Positions 11,536 through 22,010 of a stretch of 64,000 nucleotides of DNA are shown here, piece by piece. The position numbers and the translations under genes are program-made. The notes under the pieces were generated by a model. The model saw nothing but the letters and a program-made list of their open reading frames with translations, was not told the origin of the DNA and made no database searches. Origin of the DNA: Dactylonectria macrodidyma (Eukaryota; Ascomycota; Sordariomycetes; Hypocreales; Nectriaceae); NCBI GenBank assembly GCA_020744425.1, contig JAGMUV010000056.1, positions 62,001-126,000 of the forward strand. The letters are read 5' to 3'. Position 1 is the stretch's first letter, and every line of letters starts with the position of its first letter.

Positions 11536-14500
11536 CTAGCCCTCGTCATCTGTCTCGATCTGTGTCTCGATTAGACTCCTGATATCAATAAGTCCTAGCT
11601 GTCTGACGAAGAGTTCGAATTTCTGACCAGGCAGGGGCTTGGTCAGACCGTCTGCTAGCATCTCTGCTGTTTTCGTGTATTTGACTTGAAATAATCCATT
11701 GAAGTAGGACTGCCGGGCCCAACAGCTGTGGATATCAACGTGCCGTAGGGCTGTTCGGATCCGCGGGATCTGCAGAGTGATGAGCCGGATCGTCTGTTGG
11801 TTGTCACACTGAATGACTAGCTGTTGGTCTAGCTGAAGGTCTAGCTGTTGGAATAGCCGTTGGGTAGCTAGGGCTTCCTTAGCTGTGTGTGTGAAAGCAA
11901 GGAGCTCTGCTTCTGTAGATGAAGTTGTAACTGTATCCTGTTTCCCGGCTTTCCAGCTAATAGGTCCGCCGAACAGAGTCATGATCATCCCTTGGGACGA
12001 TTTCCGGGTCTTCGGGTCGTCTGCGAAGGCTGCGTCTGATGCAACTAGGAATTCGAGGTCCTGATCCGTCTGATCGGCCGGGCCCGGGGCGGCTGCTGAT
12101 CCGGCTGCTGATCCGGCTATTGGAATTGCGATTTGAATGATCGGTATTTGAGAGCTTTGACCGCTGAATTGGATAGCTAGATATCGGGTTGCGTAGAGGT
12201 AGATGATGACCCTATCTGCGATCCGGTGATGGTCTTCCGTTGGATTGAGTAAGTGTTCTGCTAGCCGGGCTGCGGCCTTAGCTACGTCAGGCCGGCTGAT
12301 GACTGCGATGTAGTTGATCGATCCGACTTTCTGCTGGAATAGGATCACCTGGTCCTGCTGGGCTTGATACGGGTTTTTCCGTAGGTCGTTGGTTGGTAGA
12401 GGGTTTCCTTTGAAATCGTCGGTTAGCTTGACCTTAAAGCGGGCAGCTGTTTTCTCGATGTATGAGTCCTGACAGAGCCACAGCTTCTTAGCTAGCTTAT
12501 CCCTTAGAATTCGGATCCCTAGGAACCAGGAAAGGTCCCCAAGGTCCTGCATCTGATACCGCTGTTTGAGCCTATTGATCAGGGTCTCAGCAGCTAGCTG
12601 ATCCTTTGTTCGATATAGCAAGACGATATCGTCAACGTAGAAGAAGACGGTCAGCCAGCTGTTGTTGCAGATACAAGGGTCTTCTGCACACTGCTGCAGA
12701 CCTAGCTGCTGGAAGGTCTGAAGGAGGTCTCGTTGCCACAGTAAGGGTGATCTGCGTAGCCCGTATAGGGCCTTTCGTAGCCGTAGACTCCATCCGTGCC
12801 GTTTGAATCCATCCGGGCAGCGGATGTAGACTTCTTCGTCTAGTGGGCTGTTGGTGAAGGCGTTGATTGCGTCTAGCTGCCTAGCCTCTAGCTGGAATTT
12901 AGCTGCTATAGCCATAAGGACCCGGAAGGACCTTCCTGCTAAGGTTGCTGCATAGGTCTCTTTGTCGTCAAGGGGCTGAAGATCCCCTCGGACACAGAGC
13001 CGGGCCTTGAACTTCGTAAGGAACCCATGCTTATCCGTCTTGTATTTAAAGACCCAGGTCGTCGGGATAGGGGTCTTTTTGGCCTGTTCGGATAGAACAG
13101 CCTCAAAGGTCCCTTGACCCCACAGGTCTCTCATCTGGATCTCGCAGGCCTGCTTGAATTGGCGGCCAAAGGGGTGATTTTCTAGCTCTTTGAAAGTCCT
13201 AGGTTCCGGCGGAAGGTTCCGTCTGTGGAGCTTTTCTTCCCTTCCGTTGAAGAAGCTGCTGAAAAAGCTAGCCTTTCGGATTGGATCGATAGCTGGTTCG
13301 TCTGCTGGGCCGGTTCCTTGGCCCCTGATGCGGTCTGAGGCTCGAGACGCAGCAGGCCACGGTCTTCGCGGTCCTCGTGGGCCCCCTCGTCTAGCCGGCT
13401 CTGACGTCTGTGTCGGCTCCGGGCTAGGTTGCCTGCTAGTTGGGCTGCCGGGCTGTTCCGGCGGCGTAGAAAATGGAGGATCCGGGCTTTCGGATGGCGG
13501 TGCCGTTGTCTGTGGGGTCGGAAGATAGGGATCTTCGTCATCGTCGTCGTCAGAGTCCTTGTCTTCCTGCTCGTTGAGATCTAGATCTTGGAACGCTAGG
13601 TCTTCCGGATCCGGGCTGCCCGGACTGTCCGGATTAGCTAGATCGGGTGTGGCTTCGGTACGGTCCGTAGCGTCGTCCGGGTCCGTGTCTTCGGGTCCGT
13701 CTGACCTATCGAGGTCATGTTGATCGGGCTGTTCGTGCTGATCAGGGTCATCGAGGGCTACCTCGATCGTTGACCTGATTTCCTCGTCTTCATCACTATC
13801 GCTGTCAATGTGGGCTGGAAGCAGGAACCGCACCCTAGGCTGTCGAATTGGCTGAGGGATTGGGTGGTTCTTAGGATCATAGAAGGTTTTCTCGTCGAAT
13901 GTGACGTCCCTGACCCTCCGGACCTCTGACCTTTCCGGGATCCAGATCCTGAAGATGTTGTTCGAATCGTATCCAACTAGGTAGCCGATTTCTGCGTGGG
14001 CGGCTGTCTTTAGGTCCCGTTTTTGAGTGCTCTTCAAAGCTTCCGTAGTCATTGGATAGGCCCGGCAGCCGAAGGCCCTAAGGTGCGTTAGATCCGGCTG
14101 TCTGGAGACGAATCCGGTGTCCTTTCCTTGGTCTTGAAGCCAGGAAATTAGCAGCCCTAAGGGGGTCTTCCAGTCTCGGGCCTGTTGGGGCGATCTGTTA
14201 TATAGGAAGACAGCTGTTTTCCAACCCTCGGACCAGAGATCGGGCGGCAGGTTAGACCCTAGTAACATAGACCTGTTCTTAGGAGCTATTACCCCCCCAG
14301 ATCGTTCGGCAGGGCCGTTCTGAGCCGGGTTGTGAGGGCTCGAGGGTTCGTCCTCGATCCCTTCGTCAGTCATCCAATTGATCGATCGGATGCCTAGGGC
14401 CCTGTCGTTGTCCCTATGGATCCGGCAGATCCGGAGCCCGTATTGTGTCCGGATGTAGGATACGAAGGCCTGTAGGGCCCCTAGGACTGAATCCTGTGTC

Positions 14501-16470
14501 TGATCGGATAGAAGATAGATGTGGATTAGGCCTGTGTATTCATCTTTGATCAGCAAGGCAGCCTGTTTTCCGTCATAGCTTGTGTGGAAGCTAAAGAGGT
14601 CGATGTAGACCCTCCAATAGGGTCTCGGAGCTATTGTCTGCGGGCTTCGTCGGGAGACCTGTCTGCTAGCCTTGGCAAGGGAGCAGGCTTCGCAGTCTAT
14701 TGCGATAGGTCCCTTGATACGGACCCCTAGGGTCTGATCCGTAAGATGTTCAAGAGCCCGGGCGTTCAAGTGGCCTAGACGTTGGTGCCAGAGGATGGAT
14801 TCGGCTGTCTGAGGCGCCCTAGGGTCTTTGGAAGAGGCTGCGGCTGCTGCTAGCAGGCCCGTTGGTCTGCCTTGGTCGGCAGAGGCTGCGGCGGCTGCTG
14901 TGGCCGAGATCGGTCTGACCTCGTTGAATTCGATGACTTGTTGGCGATGGTACCGTCGGGTATAGAAGATAGTCTCTATCCCTTGGAAGACGGCCCCTGT
15001 TTTCGGGTTCCAGTTGTATCCGGCTAGGATCATAAGATCTAGCGAGACAACGTTCGTGTGGAAACCCGGGATATAGGCTGCCCGTCTGAGCTGGAAGAGC
15101 CCGTCTTCAAGCCGTAGGTTGACCTGACCGTAGCCTAGGATTTGCAGCTCGGATCCGCCTGCAAAGATAGGCTCGGGGTTCCTAGAGGGCTGATAGGATG
15201 AAAAGCGTAAGAGGTTATTACAGATGTGTGTGTCTGACCCGGAATCAAGGATAAAGGAGTCCCTGAGCGGATAAACCCTCCCTGGAACGGTTATGACGGA
15301 AGCCGTAGATAGGATCGTTAGAGCCGGCTGCTGTTCCGGTTGCCGACCTAGCTGCTGACCTTGCTGTTGGTCCGGCGGCTGTGTGGTCTGAAGGGAAAGG
15401 CCGGCAAAGGAGCTGCCCTTGATGTAGCCTTCATCCCTGTTGTCTGTAGTGGCCTTTGGGGCCCCTGGCTGGGTATCCCTAGGCTTCTGTCTCTGCAGAG
15501 CTCGATCTACCCGTTGTTTCGTAGCAGGGTCTTCGAGCTGTTGATTGATCTGGAATTCTATGTCTTGGTTAGGCTTCCATCCGGCCGGGCGGATAGAAGT
15601 AACTAGGTAAGGGCATTTTGAATAGAAATGCTGTTTGCCACAGAGGCAGGGGGTCTTTGGTCCCTCGGATCCGTTAGATCCGGCAGGCTTAGAAGAGCCG
15701 GTTTTCTGGAACGTGGAAAAGGACCCTTTCGGTGCCTTCGTCTCTGTAGCCTGTTTTTCGAACAGCTCGCTGATCTCAATACCGTCCGGGATCTTAGCTT
15801 CCCAGTCTTTCTTGCCCTTTGATGCCTTATATTGGATCTTATTCATCCAGATATCGGCGAAGGTGAGGTCCATCGGTCTGACAGCTTCTAGGAAGTCTAG
15901 GGTTGGTCTGAGACCCTTGGAGTCAGGAAGGCCTAGATTACGGGCTTCCGTAAGGACCTTCTGCCAGCTTGTGACCCAGTCCTTAGTCTTAGTCCGGCCG
16001 GGCCCCTTGAGGGCTGTTCGATATCGGTCAAGGACTTCTCTTTCATGGAACCAGGTAGCTGGCTGGATCCGGGCCCGTAGGAGGGCTAGTTCCTTTGCAA
16101 CGTCATCTTCATCGTCGATGACATCTCGATAGTTGCCGACGGTCAGGATGATCCGGTCTTGGATAGCGGATAGGGCCTTTTGGCGTTTTTCGTAGATTCG
16201 GACGTTTTCGAGATACTGTTTCTCAAGGCCATTAAGGTCAATCCTTTGGTCTGGGGTCAGCTCAGACAGCCTAGTCGCATCAGGCTTGATGTCTGCAGCT
16301 GTAGGAAAGACCGGTCGGGCTAGGGACTTCTTGTTTTCCTTAAAAGGGTCAATGAAGTCCCAGACGTCCTTCGTAGTAGCCGATTTCCGGATGCTGGCTA
16401 TCCAGTGTTTCCAATCACTAGGCCCGTTGAGCTTGGCCCAGGAAGAGGCTTCCGTATCAGCAACGCCCAT
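11536..16470 (-). CDS. Copia Gag-Pol polyprotein (Gag, zinc knuckle, protease, integrase, RT, RNase H)
   Basis: A 1644-residue single frame without stops. Gag occupies about 1-370, with a short Cys/His cluster CLCGKQHFYSKC near 275. The aspartic protease site is FILDSGSDTHIC near 408. The GAG-pre-integrase HHCC motif runs from WHQRLGHLNA (about 557) to CEACSLAKA (about 600). The integrase core shows YIDLFSF, HRDNDRALG and an HNPAQNGPAER glutamate region (about 620-730). A long acidic, Pro-rich linker (about 900-1080) precedes reverse transcriptase (WVFKYKTDKHG about 1137; FFYVDDIVLLY about 1278). RNase H follows with VASDAAFADD (about 1477) and TSSTEAELLA. The order integrase before RT defines Ty1/copia. 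No frameshift separates Gag and Pol. It copies itself through virus-like particles. All domains look intact, so it could be active. Confidence 0.95.
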   Translation of the reverse strand: MGVADTEASSWAKLNGPSDWKHWIASIRKSATTKDVWDFIDPFKENKKSLARPVFPTAADIKPDATRLSELTPDQRIDLNGLEKQYLENVRIYEKRQKALSAIQDRIILTVGNYRDVIDDEDDVAKELALLRARIQPATWFHEREVLDRYRTALKGPGRTKTKDWVTSWQKVLTEARNLGLPDSKGLRPTLDFLEAVRPMDLTFADIWMNKIQYKASKGKKDWEAKIPDGIEISELFEKQATETKAPKGSFSTFQKTGSSKPAGSNGSEGPKTPCLCGKQHFYSKCPYLVTSIRPAGWKPNQDIEFQINQQLEDPATKQRVDRALQRQKPRDTQPGAPKATTDNRDEGYIKGSSFAGLSLQTTQPPDQQQGQQLGRQPEQQPALTILSTASVITVPGRVYPLRDSFILDSGSDTHICNNLLRFSSYQPSRNPEPIFAGGSELQILGYGQVNLRLEDGLFQLRRAAYIPGFHTNVVSLDLMILAGYNWNPKTGAVFQGIETIFYTRRYHRQQVIEFNEVRPISATAAAAASADQGRPTGLLAAAAASSKDPRAPQTAESILWHQRLGHLNARALEHLTDQTLGVRIKGPIAIDCEACSLAKASRQVSRRSPQTIAPRPYWRVYIDLFSFHTSYDGKQAALLIKDEYTGLIHIYLLSDQTQDSVLGALQAFVSYIRTQYGLRICRIHRDNDRALGIRSINWMTDEGIEDEPSSPHNPAQNGPAERSGGVIAPKNRSMLLGSNLPPDLWSEGWKTAVFLYNRSPQQARDWKTPLGLLISWLQDQGKDTGFVSRQPDLTHLRAFGCRAYPMTTEALKSTQKRDLKTAAHAEIGYLVGYDSNNIFRIWIPERSEVRRVRDVTFDEKTFYDPKNHPIPQPIRQPRVRFLLPAHIDSDSDEDEEIRSTIEVALDDPDQHEQPDQHDLDRSDGPEDTDPDDATDRTEATPDLANPDSPGSPDPEDLAFQDLDLNEQEDKDSDDDDDEDPYLPTPQTTAPPSESPDPPFSTPPEQPGSPTSRQPSPEPTQTSEPARRGGPRGPRRPWPAASRASDRIRGQGTGPADEPAIDPIRKASFFSSFFNGREEKLHRRNLPPEPRTFKELENHPFGRQFKQACEIQMRDLWGQGTFEAVLSEQAKKTPIPTTWVFKYKTDKHGFLTKFKARLCVRGDLQPLDDKETYAATLAGRSFRVLMAIAAKFQLEARQLDAINAFTNSPLDEEVYIRCPDGFKRHGWSLRLRKALYGLRRSPLLWQRDLLQTFQQLGLQQCAEDPCICNNSWLTVFFYVDDIVLLYRTKDQLAAETLINRLKQRYQMQDLGDLSWFLGIRILRDKLAKKLWLCQDSYIEKTAARFKVKLTDDFKGNPLPTNDLRKNPYQAQQDQVILFQQKVGSINYIAVISRPDVAKAAARLAEHLLNPTEDHHRIADRVIIYLYATRYLAIQFSGQSSQIPIIQIAIPIAGSAAGSAAAPGPADQTDQDLEFLVASDAAFADDPKTRKSSQGMIMTLFGGPISWKAGKQDTVTTSSTEAELLAFTHTAKEALATQRLFQQLDLQLDQQLVIQCDNQQTIRLITLQIPRIRTALRHVDIHSCWARQSYFNGLFQVKYTKTAEMLADGLTKPLPGQKFELFVRQLGLIDIRSLIETQIETDDEG

Positions 16471-16640
16471 CGCGATAGATGACTGCGAGCAACAGCGGAA
16501 GTTGATAACCTAGTTTGGAAGGACTAGCTTGAAGAAGCTAGGTTGCAAGCCTAGGCTAGGAAGGAAGGGAGATAGGTTTGATAAGGGTCTGATGATACAG
16601 CTTGATCAAAGAATATCGTCCGCTTCAGCTATAGGCAAAC

Positions 16641-16652
16641 CGGGCTCATAAC
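16641..16652 (-). promoter_or_regulatory. Primer-binding site, half-tRNA type (initiator Met)
   Basis: The 12 bases inside the 5' LTR read 'cgggctcataac' on plus. 'GGGCTCATAAC' matches the anticodon arm (CAT) of initiator tRNA-Met rather than its 3' end. Drosophila copia and some fungal Ty1/copia elements are known to be primed by such an internal tRNA-iMet half. The tRNA match is from memory. Confidence 0.6.
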
Positions 16653-16903
16653 TGTTGCATCTGATAGGAAGGGTGCATTGTGATGTAAGTAGAAGCTCTT
16701 GATTTCTATCTAACTGAGGGCTCGCGGCAGACCTATTTGTAGGTTGCCCTCATAGCTATGATAAGGTTCTCGGTAGACCGGATCCCAAGGGATCCGGGTC
16801 TTCGAGACCGGCTTGTTAGGAAGCCGGGTCTTTGAGACCGGTTTATTAGAGATCCGAGCCTTTGAGACTTTATCTTCAGTCTCAACAGTTGATAGATGTG
16901 ACA
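16653..16903 (-). repeat. 5' LTR of the copia element
   Basis: 251 bp, TG...CA, identical by eye to 11138-11388. It is immediately followed by the Helitron remnant at 16904. Confidence 0.93.
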
Positions 16904-19900
16904 GCCTAACATAAGGGGTCCAATTGTAATTAATATTAATATCTCAGCGGCCGAGGATGTTAATATCCTCTTCCTCCAGTGGGCGGTTAGGTAGCATGCG
17001 GGCGAGTTCGTGCCAGTCCTCCTCCGCAATAGGCTCCTCATAGATCTTAAGCTCAAATTCATCCTCCTCTACTATTAATTCATCTATAGCTGGCTCCCCA
17101 TAATGATCATCTGCATAAGTATCGTAGTGCTGTCTGCAGTGCATATACGCAGCCGTAAAAGAATCGAACCGCTGCCCGCCCATAACGAGCAACTCTTCTA
17201 GAGAGCGATGTAGATGAACTATTATCAATTTAATACAGCAGAAGTCATTAAACTGGGAAGAGGCCCCTATAGACTTATATTGAGGGAAGTAAGACAGGAC
17301 TCTCTTCTTCGCTTAAGCAGCGAGTCTCCTCTACGTATTAAGATTGTACGATTGCAGGTATTCGAAATAGGTTATATCCTCATGCTGGTCCTTTCTCTCT
17401 AGATATTTCCTGTAGCTGCCGATGGCCTCTTTGACATCTCTGTTCATATAATACGAACGTGCCTGTTGCTCTAACGGACGGCAGTCCACGGTAATAACCA
17501 TACGGGTGCCTTCTTGTAGTAGAATGTTAAGCAGCAGATGGGAAATCTCCTATGCCGAGTAATCTCTCTCGGCAATCAGCTTGTTCATTAGGCGAGAGGA
17601 GAAGGATAACAGGGGCTGAACGTGCGATGTGTGAGGCAAGACCTGGTCTGCAAGCCTGGCGAAAGACTCGGTCTTCTTCTTAGATTTACTGCAATACTTC
17701 GCAGCGTATGTAATAACCGCCTGTAAGCTAGTGTAAGGAGATATGTCGATATTGGCTAGCCAGCCCAGGATAATCACAGGATTGAAGTTATTCATAAGGC
17801 TGTCATTCCAGGCCGCCTCAAAGACATAGTACGACCTGCCTTCCTTCCTGATCACTGTGGCCAGCTCCCGCAAGGCACGAGGGAAGTCAAAACGACACTC
17901 CCTCTCTGGATTGGTAACGTTGGCTGCCTCGATATCCGCAGCAGCACCTACCATGTCCCTCGCTAGATTACCGGTTCTCTTCCTTACGCACAAGCAGTAC
18001 GTAGTATTGCACTTGTAGCGCTAGTAACGGTTGACGATTTATGAGAGCCGCAGGAATATCATCTCTATGCTCAGGGGATCCACGCTCAGGGGATTACCCT
18101 CACCCTAAGGCATAGTCCTACTCAGCTCAGGGTTAATAGTAGTAATGTAAAATCCCTATGTGCGTATGAATATATCACGAGCCGCTTCGTCCTCCATATC
18201 GGCTCCTGGACAATTATCCATCTAGTATAGGCCGTGGTTGTATGGGCTACTACGGCCTTGCTATTCGGATTGATCCTAGTAATCTGTAATGCTGAACTTC
18301 TTACTTAGTATAATATCCTGAAAGATTGTGTATTAGTAGTAGAAGTGGAAAGCAGTAATATAAGGGTTCTGCTATAATAGGCAGCGCAATAAAGCCATTC
18401 TCTCTGGCTTAGTAGCGGCTAGCCAGTTGTCATACTGGGGCATATGCTAGTAGAGACTCTACTAGTGTAAATCTGCTAGGCTAAACGTAATGAATGTACT
18501 AAAATAACCAAGGTTATAAGCATAGGCCTTAAGGTCCTGCCTCTTTTTATTCTAGAATAGACGCATACTACGAATAGAAACTGCATGCCTTATAATTAAG
18601 TTAATCAGCGCCTGCGCCTCGGGGTCCTCGCTATGTTCGAGCGCCTGAATTAGTTACTCTCGCATGAGCGGCTGATGCCTCCTATCATGTTACTTCACGA
18701 AGAATCTAGACCGTGAACGTGCCTATAACCGCATTAGTATGTTAAAGGCGATGAAGCGGAAGGTCGAGTGGTGTGCAAAACGCCCGTCATGCTAGCGCAT
18801 CGCATGCTCAATATAATCCTTATAATCAATAGAGCGTAAATCAAGGTTTAACAAAGTCAGCTCTACCGTCAGGAAAGAGGCAGGGAAACGCCAAGGAGAG
18901 TAAGGCATAAGAGCGATTAAACTTATTAATAGGTATGTATTATATATTCAGGAGCCGTAGCTCGTGTTATGCCTACGCCTAGAAGCTTGTGGAAAGCCCT
19001 AAATCAGCTTCTAATTCTCTAGCGAGAACAGACTGCAGAGCATCGAGCTCTGTGTCCTTAGCTAATAGGTCTGGCACTACAGCCTCATCCTCCAGGTCAG
19101 GCTCTGCCTCCTGATCTTCCTCAGGTCTAACATCCGCAGCCTCCACCTAACTCTGGAGGATGGCATCCAGGACATTGCCATCTTAGAGCAATTAATTCAG
19201 CCTCTCTTCGTTAATAACGATGCATCGATAGCCAGGATGATGGCGGCGGAGGTAGTCTAACCATATGATAACCGGCTGGCGGCGGACACAGAACTGGCGA
19301 GTGAATTGCCAGCTAAGAATTGCATAGGACGACGTATTAGCAGGACGTAGCAATACAATGTTCAACTCCTGCGGCAGAAGCGGGAGCTGGTTATACACTA
19401 GGCCAACCTTACGGAGAAAGTGAACTACGTGCCCCCGATACTTGTACTGCTGCCCTCGCATAAGCATAATGTTTACGTAGACGTGAACACGAGCAATCAA
19501 AGACTCTTCGGTAGGCGTAAGCTGGGGCAACCGGGCCGGTACAGGGCTAAAGTCGAGCTGATTATCCGCAGAGAAGAAATACGGCTCGTTAGGGCGGCGT
19601 TTCTCATCTTTTTAATAATAACGCGCACAAATGCCATCGCAATCGATCTTCATCTAGAACCAACACTCCTAGCATCGACCGCAAAACTGCATTTAGTCAT
19701 TATCCAGCTTTGTCCAGAACTCGCGGAGGATTGCTTTATCGCGACCAGTCAAGGCACAAGCCTCAAGGTCGCCATTCCACACCGGATCTTACGCATAAAA
19801 GACCGCCGATTCTTCAGGTGGAATTATCACTGGACTCCGAATACGCCGTGGCGGCATCGAAGATCGAGTTTGCCTTTGAGATTTTCTTGGCCGCCCTCCT

Positions 19901-20050
19901 ATACTAGGGGCAGGACTATGGCGACCACGCCTTAGCTGTGCGGAAGGCTGCCGCAAGCGATGGCGAAGAGGGCTCCCATCCACGCAATCATTATCGTCGT
20001 TCTCGTCTTCGTCCCCTAGATCAGAATCAGACTCTACCCTAATTGTTTGA
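16904..20050 (-). pseudogene. Helitron Rep-helicase remnant, truncated at the copia boundary
   Basis: Read on minus, the N-terminal part is at 19192-19590 (KRRPNEPYFF..., then LPQLTPTEESLIARVHVYVN, RGQQYKYRGHVVHFLR, ELNIVLLRPAN, WLDYLRRHHPGY). These are signatures of the conserved N-terminal region of fungal Helitron proteins. The post-Rep region lies at 17400-17993 (NDSLMNNFNPVIILGWLANI, TYAAKYCSK, SRLMNKLIAERDYSA), and the linker before the PIF1-type helicase at 16944-17228 (EEDWHELARMLPNR, INILGR). The stretch 18000-19190 is full of stops. The helicase Walker A region, expected to the left of 16904, is absent, so the element stops exactly at the copia LTR. Non-functional. Confidence 0.8.
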
Positions 20051-20293
20051 GGTACCTCCGTGGTCGAGCAGGTGAAAGCAGCAAGTTGAAATAGTCATCG
20101 GCGTCAATATCAGATTCAGAGAACTGTCCCCTGTCATCCCCTTCCTTGATTATCCCATCCCTATCTAGAAACCCACTCGGTCGTAGTTAATCTTAACTCC
20201 TATCCACGTTCCGTGGTTAGCTTAAACAAACTACTGGGGCCACAGAACAAGGATACCTTCTCCAGGGCCCTCAAAATCTTCCAAGACGCCAAG

Positions 20294-21025
20294 TTAAGAT
20301 ATTGTGGGAGTCAGTGACACAGTCTCCCCTGCACGGCGTCGTGACGATGGTCGCGCTGGATAACAGCCAGCTTGGCCCTCGCCCCAAGCCTTCGAGGAAT
20401 CATCTTGCGAGTCCTTCCCCCCCTTGTGGAACCTGGTGGCCAAGTAAGAGTAATCCACACCAGGTGTGCTGCTTCGAAGAGTAGATGGATCAGAATGTGA
20501 GACGAGTGGATGGGTCGTTGGCTGCACAGGCGGTGACGGAGCTAGAGCCCGGAAGAGCCGCGAGCTTTGTTGGGTTAGTGGAATTGGCGTCCCTAGCACT
20601 ACGTGCGGCTGGCTAATTGACTCTCTGAATAAACTCCTAGCTGTATGAAGTTGCCGTAGCTTCTCTGGCGATGTAGGCTGGGTTCCGGATCTCTCGTTGG
20701 GAGGCAATAGGCCAGCATCTCCTTCGGTTCTCTTCGTAGCAGGTCTGCCAGGTGAGGATGGACTAAGTGCAATGTTCCGAAGCGTCTGGAGCACGACTTT
20801 AGATCTATAATGCTTCATTTGATGAGGGTTAAGAGACTTATAAACGAGGAAGGCAGAACTTACATGAGAAACGCGCTGGTTACGGCAGTCTATGCATTGC
20901 TTAGTTTGCCCAGCAGACTGCCTCTTTGCTGTGAAGGCACTCTCCGGTCTCTCCTCCCCACAACGAGCACAAACAACGAAGAGTAAATCAGTAGAGAGCT
21001 CTTGGGGGTGGAGACCGAAATCCAT
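20294..21025 (-). CDS. Hypothetical protein with a CxxC...CxxC zinc-ribbon-like motif
   Basis: A 243-residue frame begins MDFGLHPQELSTDLLF and carries CARCGEERPESAFTAKR followed by CIDCRNQR, a four-Cys pattern expected to bind zinc. The rest is Ser/Pro-rich and low complexity. A 51-nt in-frame segment (20813-20863) has a GTAAGT donor, a CTTAAC branch-like site and an AAG acceptor, so it may be an intron that leaves the frame open. Similar short zinc motifs occur near the start of some fungal Helitron proteins, and this frame lies directly upstream of the Helitron remnant on the same strand, so it may be its 5' exon. Function unknown. Confidence 0.45.
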   Translation of the reverse strand: MDFGLHPQELSTDLLFVVCARCGEERPESAFTAKRQSAGQTKQCIDCRNQRVSHVSSAFLVYKSLNPHQMKHYRSKVVLQTLRNIALSPSSPGRPATKRTEGDAGLLPPNERSGTQPTSPEKLRQLHTARSLFRESISQPHVVLGTPIPLTQQSSRLFRALAPSPPVQPTTHPLVSHSDPSTLRSSTPGVDYSYLATRFHKGGKDSQDDSSKAWGEGQAGCYPARPSSRRRAGETVSLTPTIS

Positions 21026-21101
21026 TACTCAATCAACAAGGCCATATCGAGACCTGTCGAATTGGGGAGATGAATTGAACGCGTGGTACTGGTACAGTAC
21101 T

Positions 21102-22010
21102 ATGCAACGAGCAGGAAGGGCGGGGTCGAGGCCAGCTGAAGATCACTCACACACTTCGGCTGGAGCATTGTCGCAACGAATGTGGCTTAGTGCTCTGTGT
21201 CACTCCAGCTTCTACGTGGACAAATAAACGGCTAAGTTTAATGTTCAGCTCCGGCGGGTCGCCGCCACGCCAATCGTTCGGCTAGGCTTTTCTCGTGCTG
21301 GCTATCTCGTTAGAGCGAATATGAGTGGGTGTAGTCGGGTCAGCAGGACAGCCCGACGCTACAGACCATATCATGCCCCTCCAATGAGGTGGACTGTTGG
21401 GACTCGATCAAAAGGAGCGTGCGGCTGCAGCCGTATTCCGCACACACAGCTAGCTCATCGTATCGATCGCTAGAGCGGGAATAGGTAGGCCGGCAAGCCA
21501 CTTTGTATCCCCGGGTTGCTCCAGCCAAACATTTCTACCCGCTTGGTCGAGCAAACAGGTCAAAACGCACCGCGGCCAATCATCCTGCCGAATGCAAGAG
21601 GTGGAGCAGGAGCGGCGGGAAACGTGAAATGTTCTGGGCGAAATCCGTACCGAGTCCAATAATAGTATCCGACTCTTAAGGAACGACCTACCCAACAGCT
21701 TCTTTGTCCGCAGTGATCCGGCGAAGCCACCCCTCCTCGACCGCGAGCGGGTACTTGCAGGTGAATCAGCACATCTCGCCCAATAATCATCATTCTCATG
21801 CGCGTGCTACGGCAGGTTGGTATACACGTGTCACCAATCATGCCTGACTGTCGGCTCATGGACCAAGGGACTTGCCGCCGCGTATCCTGCCAAATATGAT
21901 CTGGTTTAGCATTAGGTCGAGTAGTTGCGCCATGCCATAATTTCTAACAAATCGTGCCCAATCCACCGCAGACAGCAGCCTTCAGCCATGTCAATTCAGG
22001 GACTTCCAGC
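21102..22010 (+). repeat. Left arm of a large imperfect inverted repeat
   Basis: It matches the reverse complement of about 23905-25139 in collinear blocks: the outer 'atgcaacgagcaggaaggg', 'cattcgttgcgac' (RC), the palindromic 'gcggctgcagccg', 'ggccaatcatcctgccgaat', 'tgctacggcagg' and 'caatccaccgcagac'. Homology ends abruptly at the outer edge (21101/25140). Arms are diverged and the right arm has extra segments. Confidence 0.8.

Larger units (their letters stand above)
11138..16903 (-). mobile_element. Complete Ty1/copia LTR retrotransposon, 5766 bp
   Basis: Two direct 251-bp LTRs (TG...CA) flank one uninterrupted polyprotein frame on the minus strand. The LTRs read identical by eye, so insertion or gene conversion is recent. 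A polypurine tract (RC of 'tacccccccagg', 11389-11400) adjoins the 3' LTR, and a primer-binding site adjoins the 5' LTR. The five bases flanking the ends differ (aataa on the left, gccta on the right), so the usual target duplication is missing. Confidence 0.95.

Noticed and set aside
11600..16513. Plus-strand ORFs antisense to the copia polyprotein (for example 15635-16132)
   Set aside because: They are shadows of the GC-rich coding frame and have no domain motifs.
16641..16652. A tRNA gene fragment
   Set aside because: Only the anticodon-arm complement is present, directly inside the LTR, so it is a primer-binding site.
20805..20863. A 59-nt intron ending at TATAG in the zinc-ribbon ORF
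   Set aside because: Using that acceptor places an immediate TAA in frame; the 51-nt alternative (20813-20863) keeps the frame.
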